Assembly (NCBI GenBank): GCA_900751685.1 | Contig: CAADSR010000257.1 | Coordinates: 1 to 60,645, forward strand | Length of the DNA: 60,645 nucleotides | Origin: Clostridia bacterium | GTDB taxonomy: Bacteria; Bacillota; Clostridia; UBA1381 | Direction: 5' to 3' | Shown: in pieces, positions 8,805 through 17,171 of the stretch | Layout: each line of letters starts with the position of its first letter | Numbering within the stretch: position 1 is the first letter of the stretch | The notes under the pieces: generated by a model | Told to the model about the DNA's origin: nothing | The model's input: the letters and a program-made list of their open reading frames with translations, nothing else | Databases searched by the model: none | Position numbers and translations under genes: made by a program

Positions 8805-9428
8805 ATGCCTACAGTGGCTTTATATAACATGGATGGTGCAAAAGTCGGCAGCGTTGAGCTGAGCGATACAATCTTTGCACAAGAAGTGAATAAAAAAGTA
8901 ATGCACCAGGTAGTGGTAAACTATTTGGCGAATCAAAGACAAGGCACACAAAACACAAAGACACGTACAGAGGTACGCGGCGGTGGTATCAAGCCTTGGA
9001 GACAAAAAGGTACAGGCCGTGCAAGACAAGGTTCTATCCGTGCTCCGCAATGGAAGGGCGGCGGCGTGGCTCTTGGCCCAAAACCAAGAGACTACCGTTA
9101 CAGCATCAACCGCAAGGTGAAACGTCTGGCGTTAAAGTCAGCGCTTTCTGCAAAAGCAGCAGCGGATGAGATCATTGTTGTAGAAGATTTGAAGATGGAT
9201 GAGATCAAGACTGCGAAAATGGCAGCAATGCTGAAAGCTTTGGGTGTTGATTCAAAAGCATTGATCGTTACGGCAGATGTTGATGCGAATGTCTACAAAT
9301 CAGCAAGGAACATCAAGAATGTTACACCGACTTATGTTGGGACATTAAACACTTATGAAGTTTTGAAACACGATAAATTTATTGTATCCAAAGATGCAAT
9401 CGCAAAAATTGAGGAGGTGCTTGTATAA
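8805..9428 (+). CDS. rplD: 50S ribosomal protein L4
   Basis: L4 (207 residues) lines the peptide exit tunnel, and in several bacteria it represses its own operon. The tunnel loop is visible as GGGIKPWRQKGTGRARQGS near residues 63-82. A good AAAGGAGGAAT site precedes ATG 8805. Its stop overlaps the rplW start by one base, giving coupled translation. Confidence 0.97.
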   Translation: MPTVALYNMDGAKVGSVELSDTIFAQEVNKKVMHQVVVNYLANQRQGTQNTKTRTEVRGGGIKPWRQKGTGRARQGSIRAPQWKGGGVALGPKPRDYRYSINRKVKRLALKSALSAKAAADEIIVVEDLKMDEIKTAKMAAMLKALGVDSKALIVTADVDANVYKSARNIKNVTPTYVGTLNTYEVLKHDKFIVSKDAIAKIEEVLV

Positions 9429-9730
9429 TGAATTCTTATGATATTCTTAGAAGACCGATCATCTCCGAACGCAGCATGGAGCCATTCTACGACAGAGAAG
9501 GCAATGAAATTAAAAAATATCATTTCGAGGTTCCTGTAACGGCAAACAAGATCGAGATCAAAAAAGCCGTTGAAGAAGCTTTCGGCGTAAAGGTTGCAAG
9601 TGTAAATACGATGCACGTTTTAGGGAAAGTAAAGAGAATGGGCCGCAATGAAGGCCGCCGTGCTTCCTGGAAAAAAGCGATCGTAACATTGACAGCGGAC
9701 AGCAAGAGCATTGAGTTCTTTGAAGTATAA
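9428..9730 (+). CDS. rplW: 50S ribosomal protein L23
   Basis: L23 (100 residues) sits at the tunnel exit and docks trigger factor and SRP. Recognisable by RRPIISERSM at the start and VNTMHVLGKVKRMGR in the C-terminal half. ATG 9428 uses the last base of the rplD stop; GAGGAGGTG lies within the end of rplD. Confidence 0.96.
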   Translation: MNSYDILRRPIISERSMEPFYDREGNEIKKYHFEVPVTANKIEIKKAVEEAFGVKVASVNTMHVLGKVKRMGRNEGRRASWKKAIVTLTADSKSIEFFEV

Positions 9731-9774
9731 AATTGTCCCGATTTGAATTTTAAGAAGAAGGAGTGAACAGGATA

Positions 9775-10608
9775 ATGGCTATAAAAAAATATAATCCTAC
9801 TTCGCCTGCCAGAAGATTTATGACAGTTTCTGATTTCGCTGAAATCACAAAAAGTGAACCGGAACGTTCTTTGCTTACTTCATTAAAGAAGAACTCAGGC
9901 AGAAACTCATACGGTAGAATCACAGTTCGTCATAGAGGCGGCGGCAACAGAAGAAAATATAGAATCATTGATTTTAAGAGAACAAAAGATGGAATGCCTG
10001 CTACAGTCATCGGTATCGAATACGATCCGAACCGTACAGCGAACATTGCATTAATTCAATATGAAGACGGTGAAAAAGCATATATCCTTGCACCGCTTGG
10101 ATTGACAGACGGCGACGTTGTTGTGTCCGGCGAGGGCGCAGATATCAAACCGGGAAATGCTTTGTTTATCCGTGATATCCCAGTTGGTACACTGATCCAT
10201 AACATTGAACTTTACCCGGGCAAGGGCGGGCAATTGGTCCGTAGCGCCGGTAACAGTGCACAGCTGATGGCAAAAGAAGGAAAATACGGACAGGTGAGAC
10301 TTCCATCCGGCGAAGTACGTATGATCCGTTTGGAATGCAAAGCAACCATCGGTGAAGTTGGCAACCAGCAGCATGAGAACATTTCCATCGGTAAAGCCGG
10401 TAGAAAACGCCACATGGGTTGGAGACCGACGGTCCGCGGTGTTGTTATGAACCCGAACGACCATCCGCACGGCGGTGGTGAAGGTAAATCACCGATCGGG
10501 CGTCCGGCACCGGTAACACCTTGGGGCAAACCGGCACTGGGTTATAAGACAAGAAAGAAAAAGAATAAGACAGATAAGTTTATTGTTAAGAGAAGAAACT
10601 CGAAATAA
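9775..10608 (+). CDS. rplB: 50S ribosomal protein L2
   Basis: L2 (277 residues) binds 23S domain IV, is needed for subunit joining and is near the peptidyl transferase centre. The family start AIKKYNPTSPARRF, the segment RHRGGGNRRKYR and the conserved VVMNPNDHPHGGGEGKSPIG with the key His are present. ATG 9775 was chosen over an in-frame ATG four codons earlier because AAGAAGGAG is 13 bp upstream of it and homologues start at MAIKKY. Confidence 0.97.
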   Translation: MAIKKYNPTSPARRFMTVSDFAEITKSEPERSLLTSLKKNSGRNSYGRITVRHRGGGNRRKYRIIDFKRTKDGMPATVIGIEYDPNRTANIALIQYEDGEKAYILAPLGLTDGDVVVSGEGADIKPGNALFIRDIPVGTLIHNIELYPGKGGQLVRSAGNSAQLMAKEGKYGQVRLPSGEVRMIRLECKATIGEVGNQQHENISIGKAGRKRHMGWRPTVRGVVMNPNDHPHGGGEGKSPIGRPAPVTPWGKPALGYKTRKKKNKTDKFIVKRRNSK

Positions 10609-10647
10609 TAGTTTTATTAGATTGGTTTCGAAAGGAGGAACAGTTAC

Positions 10648-10920
10648 ATGGGAAGATCACTAAAAAAGGGACCTTTTGTAGAAGAGCGTTTAATGGGAAG
10701 AATCGAAACAATGAACGCAGCAAATGAAAAGAAAGTTGTAAAGACTTGGTCAAGATCATCTACAATTTTCCCTGAAATGGTAGGTCACACAATTGCCGTT
10801 CATGACGGAAGAAAGCATGTTCCGGTATTTATCAGCGAGGACATGGTTGGCCACAAGTTGGGCGAGTTTGCACCAACAAGAACTTACAGAGGCCATGCCG
10901 GAGCAAAAACATCTAGATAA
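10648..10920 (+). CDS. rpsS: 30S ribosomal protein S19
   Basis: S19 (90 residues) is in the 30S head near the A-site finger. Diagnostic MGRSLKKGPFV start and LGEFAPTRTYRGHAG end. AAAGGAGG precedes ATG 10648. Confidence 0.97.
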   Translation: MGRSLKKGPFVEERLMGRIETMNAANEKKVVKTWSRSSTIFPEMVGHTIAVHDGRKHVPVFISEDMVGHKLGEFAPTRTYRGHAGAKTSR

Positions 10921-10969
10921 TTTCTAATTTGATATAGAATTTCCGAAATTCGAAAGGAGGAATCCAGTG

Positions 10970-11308
10970 ATGGAAGCACGTGCAGTGTTAAAATATGCTC
11001 GTATTTCGCCGAGAAAAGTGAAGATTGTGCTTGATTTGATCAGAAACAAGCCGGCGAACGTTGCGATGGGGATTCTGCAAAACACACCAAAGGCAGCAAG
11101 TGAGTATCTGGTAAAGATCCTTGCATCTGCTGTTGCAAATGCAGAAAACAATCATGATATGGATAAAAGTAAATTATATGTTGCGGAATGTTATGCAACA
11201 CAAGGTCCTACATTGAAGAGAATCAGACCGAGAGCTCAGGGAAGAGCCTTTAAGATTTTGAAGAAAACCAGCCATATCACCTTAGTATTGAAGGAAATGG
11301 AAGATTAA
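10970..11308 (+). CDS. rplV: 50S ribosomal protein L22
   Basis: L22 (112 residues) forms part of the tunnel constriction; macrolide resistance maps to its beta hairpin. Visible motifs: ARISPRKVKIVLDLIR near the start and RIRPRAQGRAFKI at the hairpin. AAAGGAGG ends 9 bp before ATG 10970. A GTG one codon earlier (10967) is an equally possible start. Confidence 0.95.
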   Translation: MEARAVLKYARISPRKVKIVLDLIRNKPANVAMGILQNTPKAASEYLVKILASAVANAENNHDMDKSKLYVAECYATQGPTLKRIRPRAQGRAFKILKKTSHITLVLKEMED

Positions 11309-11327
11309 TCGAAAAAGGAGGTTAATT

Positions 11328-12077
11328 ATGGGACAAAAAGTCAATCCACACGGACTTAGAGTCGGTGTTATCAAAGATTGGGACTCAAAGTGGTTCGCAG
11401 GAAAGAAAGAATTCGGAGACCAATTGGTTGAAGATTATAATATCAGAAAGTTCATTAAGAAAGCTTGCTATGATGCCGGTGTTGCAAAGATCGGTATTGA
11501 AAGAAAGCAAAACAAGGTATATGTTACGATCCATGCTGCAAAGCCGGGTATCATCATCGGCCGCGGCGGAAGCGAGATCGATAAGCTCAAGGCAAAGTTG
11601 GAAAAGCAGACTGCGAAGAGCGTGAACTTAAATATCATGGAGGTACGCCAGCCGGATACCAATGCACAATTGGTTGCTGAGAACATTGCAGCGCAGCTGG
11701 AAAGACGTATTTCCTTCAGACGTGCTATGAAGCAGGTCATGGGCAGAGCAATGCGCCTTGGCATCAAGGGGATCAAAACAAGTGTTGCGGGCCGTGTAGG
11801 CGGTGCCGAAATCGCAAGAACAGAGCAGTATCATGAAGGTACAATTCCTCTGCAGACCTTGCGTGCCGATATCGATTATGGTTTTGCTGAAGCAAAAACA
11901 ACTTATGGTATCATCGGTGTAAAGGTATGGATCTATAAAGGTGAAGTACTCAATGACAGCAGAAGGGAATCTGCAGCTCCGGAGCGTCGTGAAAGAAGAA
12001 GACCAGATAATAATAGAAGAAACGACAACAGAAGACCGGACAATCGTGACAATAGAAGACCGAGAGGGGGCAAATAA
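11328..12077 (+). CDS. rpsC: 30S ribosomal protein S3 with Arg/Asn/Asp-rich tail
   Basis: S3 lies at the mRNA entry tunnel and has mRNA helicase activity together with S4. The start GQKVNPHGLRVGVIKDWDS, the KH domain GRGGSEIDKLK near residues 68-80 and the C-terminal domain are canonical. At 249 residues it is longer than the ~220 usual in Bacillota. The excess is a low-complexity tail from about residue 212, made almost only of Arg, Asn, Asp and Pro in imperfect RRPDN repeats. AAAGGAGG precedes the start. Confidence 0.96.
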   Translation: MGQKVNPHGLRVGVIKDWDSKWFAGKKEFGDQLVEDYNIRKFIKKACYDAGVAKIGIERKQNKVYVTIHAAKPGIIIGRGGSEIDKLKAKLEKQTAKSVNLNIMEVRQPDTNAQLVAENIAAQLERRISFRRAMKQVMGRAMRLGIKGIKTSVAGRVGGAEIARTEQYHEGTIPLQTLRADIDYGFAEAKTTYGIIGVKVWIYKGEVLNDSRRESAAPERRERRRPDNNRRNDNRRPDNRDNRRPRGGK

Positions 12078-12080
12078 ATC

Positions 12081-12503
12081 ATGTTGTTACCTAAGAGAGT
12101 AAAATACAGAAGAGTTATGCGTGGTAGAATGAAGGGTAAGGCAACACGCGGTAACGTTGTTAGCAACGGTGAGTTTGGCCTTCAATCCTTAGAACCAGCA
12201 TGGATCACTTCAAGACAAATCGAAGCTGCCCGTATCGCCATGACAAGATACACAAAAAGAGGCGGTAAGGTTTGGATCAAAATCTTCCCAGATAAACCGG
12301 TTACAAGAAAACCTGCTGAAACTCGAATGGGTTCTGGTAAAGGTAGCCCGGAGTACTGGGTAGCAGTTGTAAAGCCCGGCCGTGTTATGTTTGAGATCGG
12401 CGGCGTGAGTGAGGAAGTAGCACGCGAGGCACTGCGTCTTGCAATGCACAAACTGCCTGTAAAGTGTAAGTTCGTAAAGCGTGAAGCAGAGGATGGTGAA
12501 TAA
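12081..12503 (+). CDS. rplP: 50S ribosomal protein L16
   Basis: L16 (140 residues) contacts the A-site tRNA and is added late in 50S assembly. Start LLPKRVKYRRVMRGRMKG and EARIAMTR-like IEAARIAMTRYTKRGGK are diagnostic. It starts 3 bp after rpsC; its Shine-Dalgarno site lies in the end of that gene. Confidence 0.97.
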   Translation: MLLPKRVKYRRVMRGRMKGKATRGNVVSNGEFGLQSLEPAWITSRQIEAARIAMTRYTKRGGKVWIKIFPDKPVTRKPAETRMGSGKGSPEYWVAVVKPGRVMFEIGGVSEEVAREALRLAMHKLPVKCKFVKREAEDGE

Positions 12504-12505
12504 GA

Positions 12506-12709
12506 ATGAAAGTAAATGAGCTTAGAGAGCTGTCAACAGCTGAATTAGAAGAAAAGCTGGCGGAAAGCAAACAAGAGCTTTTCAACTTGAGATTCCAAAA
12601 CGCTATTAACCAATTGGAAAATCCAAAGAGAATTAGTGACGTTAAGAAGACTATTGCTCGTATTATGACCATCATTCATGAAAGAGAATCACAAGATTCT
12701 GCAATCTAA
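12506..12709 (+). CDS. rpmC: 50S ribosomal protein L29
   Basis: L29 (67 residues) is a small helical hairpin at the tunnel exit beside L23. Recognisable by ELSTAELEEKLAESKQELF and NLRFQNAINQLENPKRI. It starts 2 bp after rplP. Confidence 0.96.
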   Translation: MKVNELRELSTAELEEKLAESKQELFNLRFQNAINQLENPKRISDVKKTIARIMTIIHERESQDSAI

Positions 12710-12762
12710 TGAAACAGGATCAACTCAGCGATAGAAGAGCTTGATGAAGGGAGGCTAAAGCC

Positions 12763-13020
12763 GTGGAAGAAAGAAACGGCCGAAAGGTTAAAATCGGTAG
12801 AGTAGTCAGCAGCAAGATGGATAAGACGATCGTTGTTGCGATTGAATATAATGTAAAGCACCCGCTGTATGGAAAAGTTGTAAAACGTACCTACAAGCTG
12901 AAAGCGCATGATGAAGAAAACACATGTGTAAAGGGTGATAAGGTAAAAGTGATGGAAACAAGACCTCTGTCTAAGGATAAGAGATGGAGACTGGTTGAAG
13001 TTGTAGAAAAAGCGAAATAA
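12763..13020 (+). CDS. rpsQ: 30S ribosomal protein S17
   Basis: S17 (85 residues) is an OB-fold primary 16S binder. Conserved GVVSSKMDKTIVV-like core appears as GRVVSSKMDKTIVVAIEY, then KHPLYGKVVKRTYKLKAHDE. The start is GTG 12763, set by GAAGGGAGG upstream. Confidence 0.96.
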   Translation: MEERNGRKVKIGRVVSSKMDKTIVVAIEYNVKHPLYGKVVKRTYKLKAHDEENTCVKGDKVKVMETRPLSKDKRWRLVEVVEKAK

Positions 13021-13049
13021 AAAACGTAGCCTGGAAGGAGGAAGTTTAA

Positions 13050-13418
13050 ATGATTCAACAACAATCACGCTTAAAAGTGGCTGACAACACAGGCGCTAAA
13101 GAAGTAATGTGTATCCGTGTCATAGGCGGTTCGAAGAAGAGATATGCAGCCGTTGGAGATGAAATCATTTGCAGTGTCAAGAAGGCAACACCGGGCGGCG
13201 TTGTTAAAAAAGGTGACGTTGTAAAGGCTGTAGTTGTAAGAACAGTAAAAGAATCGAAACGTCCTGACGGATCTTATATAAGATTTGACGAAAATGCAGC
13301 AGTTATCATCAAAGATGATAAGAATCCGAGAGGTACTCGTATTTTTGGCCCTGTTGCAAGAGAGCTCAGAGATAAAGAATACATGAAAATCTTATCATTG
13401 GCTCCCGAAGTGCTTTAA
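13050..13418 (+). CDS. rplN: 50S ribosomal protein L14
   Basis: L14 (122 residues) forms an intersubunit bridge and is the binding site for RsfS. MIQQQSRLKVADNTGAKE at the start and ending RELRDKEYMKILSLAPEVL are standard for the family. GGAAGGAGG precedes the start. Confidence 0.98.
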   Translation: MIQQQSRLKVADNTGAKEVMCIRVIGGSKKRYAAVGDEIICSVKKATPGGVVKKGDVVKAVVVRTVKESKRPDGSYIRFDENAAVIIKDDKNPRGTRIFGPVARELRDKEYMKILSLAPEVL

Positions 13419-13432
13419 GGAGGTTAACAACG

Positions 13433-13756
13433 ATGAAGAAAATGCATGTGAAACGCGGCGATGTCGTTCAAGTCATTGCCGGTAAAGATAAAGGCAAGCA
13501 AGGTAAAGTCGTTACTGCAATACCAGAGGCTGGTAAAGTGATTGTAGAAGGCGTTGCCATGGTGAAAAAACACCAAAAAGCAAGAATGCAGGGTCAAGAG
13601 AGCGGCATCATCCATATGGAAGCACCGATCGATGCATCTAATGTAATGCGCGTATGCTCTAAGTGCGGAAAGCCTGCAAGAACAGGTGTCCAGGTCTTGG
13701 AAGATGGTTCCAAGGTAAGATACTGCAAAAAGTGTAAAGAAACATTCAACGACTAA
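13433..13756 (+). CDS. rplX: 50S ribosomal protein L24
   Basis: L24 (107 residues) is an assembly initiator with an N-terminal KOW motif (GDVVQVIAGKDKGKQGKV). The C-terminal half has a zinc-ribbon-like CSKCGKPAR and CKKC pair. TAAGGAGG overlaps the rplN stop. Confidence 0.97.
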   Translation: MKKMHVKRGDVVQVIAGKDKGKQGKVVTAIPEAGKVIVEGVAMVKKHQKARMQGQESGIIHMEAPIDASNVMRVCSKCGKPARTGVQVLEDGSKVRYCKKCKETFND

Positions 13757-13782
13757 TTTTCGAGAGGAGGTAAATTCAAACT

Positions 13783-14322
13783 ATGACTAGAATGCAAGAG
13801 AAATATACCAAAGAGGTAGCACCGGCTCTGATGCAAAAGTTCGGTTATAAAAGTCCCATGCAAATACCAAAACTTGAAAAGATCGTTGTCAATATTGGTT
13901 TAGGTGAAGCAAGAGATAACCCTAAAGTAATCGAAGCTGCTTGCAATGACCTGTCACAGATCACAGGCCAAAAGCCGATTGTTACAAAAGCAAGAAAATC
14001 CGTTGCGAACTTCAAATTAAGAGAAGGTATGAACATTGGATGCAAGGTAACACTTCGTGCCAACAGAATGTATGAATTTTTAGATAGATTGTTTAATGTG
14101 GCGTTGCCGCGTGTACGTGACTTCAGAGGAATCAACGCAAACGCGTTCGACGGCAGAGGCAACTACGCATTAGGCCTTAAAGAACAGTTGATCTTCCCGG
14201 AAATCGATTATGATAAGATCGACAAAATCAGAGGAATGGATGTTGTTTTTGTAACAACAGCAAAAACAGATGAGGAAGCACGTGAGCTTTTAAGCTTGAT
14301 GGGTGCTCCGTTCGTTCGCTAA
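13783..14322 (+). CDS. rplE: 50S ribosomal protein L5
   Basis: L5 (179 residues) binds 5S rRNA in the central protuberance. Diagnostic motifs: VVNIGLGEARDNPK, ITGQKPIVTKARKS, RVRDFRGI and the C-terminal DVVFVTTAKTDEEARELL. GAGAGGAGG precedes ATG 13783. Confidence 0.97.
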   Translation: MTRMQEKYTKEVAPALMQKFGYKSPMQIPKLEKIVVNIGLGEARDNPKVIEAACNDLSQITGQKPIVTKARKSVANFKLREGMNIGCKVTLRANRMYEFLDRLFNVALPRVRDFRGINANAFDGRGNYALGLKEQLIFPEIDYDKIDKIRGMDVVFVTTAKTDEEARELLSLMGAPFVR

Positions 14323-14340
14323 GGCAAGGAGGGAAAGAGA

Positions 14341-14526
14341 ATGGCAAAAAAATCAATGGTCATAAAGCAGCAGAGAAAGCCGAAACACAGCACACAGGCT
14401 TACACCAGATGTAAGATCTGCGGCAGACCTCATGCATACCTTAGAAAATTTGGCATTTGCCGTATTTGTTTCAGAGAATTAGCTTATAAAGGCCAAATCC
14501 CTGGCGTACGCAAAGCTAGCTGGTAG
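14341..14526 (+). CDS. rpsN: 30S ribosomal protein S14, zinc-binding type Z
   Basis: This short S14 (61 residues) has all four zinc Cys residues, in CKICGRPHAYLRKFGICRIC. The zinc form is usual in Bacillota. The longer Cys-free paralogue that replaces it under zinc starvation is not in this window. AAGGAGGG precedes the start. Confidence 0.97.
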   Translation: MAKKSMVIKQQRKPKHSTQAYTRCKICGRPHAYLRKFGICRICFRELAYKGQIPGVRKASW

Positions 14527-14593
14527 AATTAAAAGAGAGACGTTAAGATAGAAATTCGTTTTCCCATGAGGATTTCGGAAGGAGGTAAATTTA

Positions 14594-14992
14594 ATGCAAA
14601 TAACTGATCCAATCGCAGACTTGCTTACAAGAATCAGAAATGCAAACTCTGCTAAACATGAAACAGTTGATGTTCCGGCTTCCAATATGAAAAAGGCAAT
14701 TATCGATATTTTAAGAGAAGAAGGCTACATTAAGAGCTATCAAGTAATTGAAGACGGAAAACAAGGTGTGATCCGTGTGACCTTGAAATATGGACCGAAC
14801 CACGAAAAGGTAATCAGTGGCTTGAAAAGAGTTTCCAAGCCGGGCCTTAGAATCTATGCCGGTGCAGAGGAAATGCCAAGAGTATTAAAAGGCCTTGGTA
14901 TTGCTGTTGTTTCCACATCCAATGGAATCATGACAGACAAACAAGCAAGAGCAGCCCATGTTGGCGGCGAAGTTTTGGCGTTTGTTTGGTAA
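14594..14992 (+). CDS. rpsH: 30S ribosomal protein S8
   Basis: S8 (132 residues) binds 16S helix 21 and in E. coli represses the spc operon. ITDPIADLLTRIRNA at the start and VSTSNGIMTDKQARAA at the end are diagnostic. GGAAGGAGG precedes ATG 14594. Confidence 0.97.
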   Translation: MQITDPIADLLTRIRNANSAKHETVDVPASNMKKAIIDILREEGYIKSYQVIEDGKQGVIRVTLKYGPNHEKVISGLKRVSKPGLRIYAGAEEMPRVLKGLGIAVVSTSNGIMTDKQARAAHVGGEVLAFVW

Positions 14993-15060
14993 ACGGTTAG
15001 AAAAATAACTGAAAGCCTGCATGAAAGTGCAGAGGAAATTTAAGTTAGGAGGACATTATA

Positions 15061-15609
15061 ATGTCGAGAATTGGTAAGTTACCGATTACTGTCCCGGCTG
15101 GTGTTGATGTGAAAATCAGCGCAAATAATGAAGTGACTGTAAAGGGGAAAAACGGAACCCTGTCCCGTACACTTCATCCGGACATGATCATTAAAATGCA
15201 GGACGGCACAATCACTGTAGAGCGTCCTACAGAAAATAAAATGCATAAAGCGCTTCACGGCTTAACACGTACCCTGATCAATAATATGGTCGTTGGTGTA
15301 ACAGAAGGCTTTACAAAGGAACTGGAGATCAACGGTGTTGGTTACAGAGCGCAATTGCAAGGCAAAAAGCTTGTTTTGGGCCTTGGTTATTCCCATCCTG
15401 TAGAATACACTCCTGTAGAGGGGATCACAATCGAAGTTCCGGCGCCAAACAAAATCATTGTAAAAGGTGCAAACAAAGAAGTGGTCGGAGAAACCGCTGC
15501 GAAAATCCGCGAATTCAGACAGCCTGAGCCATATAAGGGCAAGGGGATCAAGTACGTGGATGAAGTAATCCGTCGTAAAGAAGGTAAAGCAGGGGCTAAG
15601 AAGAAATAA
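15061..15609 (+). CDS. rplF: 50S ribosomal protein L6
   Basis: L6 (182 residues) lies near the sarcin-ricin loop. MSRIGKLPITVPAGV start and the C-terminal repeat with RQPEPYKGKGIKYVDE followed by VIRRKEGKAG are characteristic. TTAGGAGG precedes the start. Confidence 0.97.
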   Translation: MSRIGKLPITVPAGVDVKISANNEVTVKGKNGTLSRTLHPDMIIKMQDGTITVERPTENKMHKALHGLTRTLINNMVVGVTEGFTKELEINGVGYRAQLQGKKLVLGLGYSHPVEYTPVEGITIEVPAPNKIIVKGANKEVVGETAAKIREFRQPEPYKGKGIKYVDEVIRRKEGKAGAKKK

Positions 15610-15626
15610 GAAAGGAGTGTTCTTAA

Positions 15627-15986
15627 ATGATTAAGAAGCAAAATGGTAATGCGCAAAGATTAAAACGTCATAGAAGAGTAAGAAAGAACATCTCCGGGAC
15701 AGCGGAGAGACCTCGTCTGAACGTATTTAGAAGTTTAAATCATATCTATGCACAAATCATTGATGACACCAACGGTGTTACTTTGGTTTCCGCATCCAGC
15801 ATGGAAAAAGACTTTAATGGTTATGGCGGGAATGTGGAAGCTGCAAAAGCAGTCGGCAAGAAGGTTGCTGAAAAGGCTGTAGCGGCAGGCATTAAATCTG
15901 TTGTATTTGACAGAGGCGGATATGTATATCATGGTAGAGTTGCCGCTCTTGCAGAAGGTGCAAGAGAAGGCGGTCTAGATTTCTAA
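15627..15986 (+). CDS. rplR: 50S ribosomal protein L18
   Basis: L18 (119 residues) delivers 5S rRNA with L5. RPRLNVFRSLNHIYAQIID and FDRGGYVYHGRVAALAEGAR are diagnostic. GAAAGGAG precedes ATG 15627. Confidence 0.97.
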   Translation: MIKKQNGNAQRLKRHRRVRKNISGTAERPRLNVFRSLNHIYAQIIDDTNGVTLVSASSMEKDFNGYGGNVEAAKAVGKKVAEKAVAAGIKSVVFDRGGYVYHGRVAALAEGAREGGLDF

Positions 15987-16005
15987 AAGAAGGAGGACGA
16001 GAAGA

Positions 16006-16509
16006 GTGGCTGAAAGAATAGATGCATCAGTACTTGATATAGAGGAAAAAGTTGTAGCAATTAACCGTGTTGCAAAGGTTGTAAAAGGCGGTAGAACTTT
16101 CAGATTCAGTGCTTTGGTAGTCGTAGGCGACGGGAATGGTCATGTTGGCTGCGGTATGGGTAAAGCAGCTGAAATCCCAGATGCGATCCGCAAAGGTATT
16201 GAAGATGCGAAAAAGAACATGATTACTGTTCCAATGGTTGGCACAACAATCCCCCACGAAGTCATCGGAATTTACGGTGCTGGCAAGGTATTGTTAAAGC
16301 CGGCTGCAGAAGGTACCGGGGTTATCGCCGGTGGCGCTGCAAGAGCGGTCTTGGAACTGGCAGGGATAAAAGATATCAGAACGAAGTGCTTGCGTTCAAA
16401 CAATAAGAAGAACGTAGTAGGTGCTACCATCCAGGGCCTTGCAGAGCTGAAGCAGGCAGAAGAGGTTGCAAGACTTCGCGGTAAGACTGTAGACCAAATC
16501 AAGGGTTAA
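16006..16509 (+). CDS. rpsE: 30S ribosomal protein S5
   Basis: S5 (167 residues) sits at the mRNA entry with S3 and S4 and affects fidelity. VVKGGRTFRFSALVVVGDG near residue 25 and RGKTVDQIKG at the end identify it. GTG 16006 is the start, behind AAGAAGGAGG. Confidence 0.97.
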   Translation: MAERIDASVLDIEEKVVAINRVAKVVKGGRTFRFSALVVVGDGNGHVGCGMGKAAEIPDAIRKGIEDAKKNMITVPMVGTTIPHEVIGIYGAGKVLLKPAAEGTGVIAGGAARAVLELAGIKDIRTKCLRSNNKKNVVGATIQGLAELKQAEEVARLRGKTVDQIKG

Positions 16510-16524
16510 TGAGGAGGCGCGAAA

Positions 16525-16704
16525 ATGGCTAAACTGCAAGTGAAATTAGTAAAAAGCACGATCGGCAGAAAGAAAGACCAGATCGCTACGGTTGAAGCTT
16601 TAGGACTAAAAAGAATCAGAGATGTTGTTGAGCACAATGACACGCCTCAAATCAGAGGTATGATCAACAAAGTGTCTCATCTGGTAGAAGTTGAAGAAAA
16701 CTAG
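16525..16704 (+). CDS. rpmD: 50S ribosomal protein L30
   Basis: L30 has 59 residues. The start LQVKLVKSTIGRKKDQIATV, the GLKRIRDVVEHNDTPQIRGM core and TAG at 16702-16704 define it. GAGGAGG precedes the start. The position between rpsE and rplO is the usual one. Confidence 0.96.
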   Translation: MAKLQVKLVKSTIGRKKDQIATVEALGLKRIRDVVEHNDTPQIRGMINKVSHLVEVEEN

Positions 16705-16729
16705 TAGAAAAGACAAGGAGGTGTAGCAA

Positions 16730-17170
16730 ATGAGATTGGATGAACTACAACCTGCAGAAGGATCAAAGTTCGCGCCGAAGAGAGTCGGCAGAGGGATTGG
16801 TTCCGGTACAGGAAAGACTTCCGGTAAAGGTCATAAAGGACAAAATGCACGTTCAGGCGGTGGCGTAAGACCAGGTTTTGAAGGTGGACAGATGCCTCTT
16901 TACAGACGTTTGCCGAAACGTGGTTTTAAGAATATATTTGCAAAGCAGTATGTTACCATTAATGTAGAAACATTAGAAGTGTTTGAAGACGGCACAGAAG
17001 TAACAGCGGAGCTTTTGAAAGAAAAAGGTATTGTAAGCAAAACTCTTGATGGGATCAAGATCCTGGGCAGAGGTGAACTGACCAAAAAGCTTACAGTAAA
17101 AGTTGCAAAATACACAGAATCAGCCAAAGAAAAAATTGAAAAAGCAGGTGGAAAGGCTGAGGTGATGTAA
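16730..17170 (+). CDS. rplO: 50S ribosomal protein L15
   Basis: L15 (146 residues) is a late assembly protein with a Gly/Arg-rich N-terminal extension (GRGIGSGTGKTSGKGHKGQ) that threads into the 50S core; GFEGGQMPLYRRLPKRGF follows. It ends 1 bp before the secY start. Confidence 0.97.
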   Translation: MRLDELQPAEGSKFAPKRVGRGIGSGTGKTSGKGHKGQNARSGGGVRPGFEGGQMPLYRRLPKRGFKNIFAKQYVTINVETLEVFEDGTEVTAELLKEKGIVSKTLDGIKILGRGELTKKLTVKVAKYTESAKEKIEKAGGKAEVM

Positions 17171-17171
17171 A

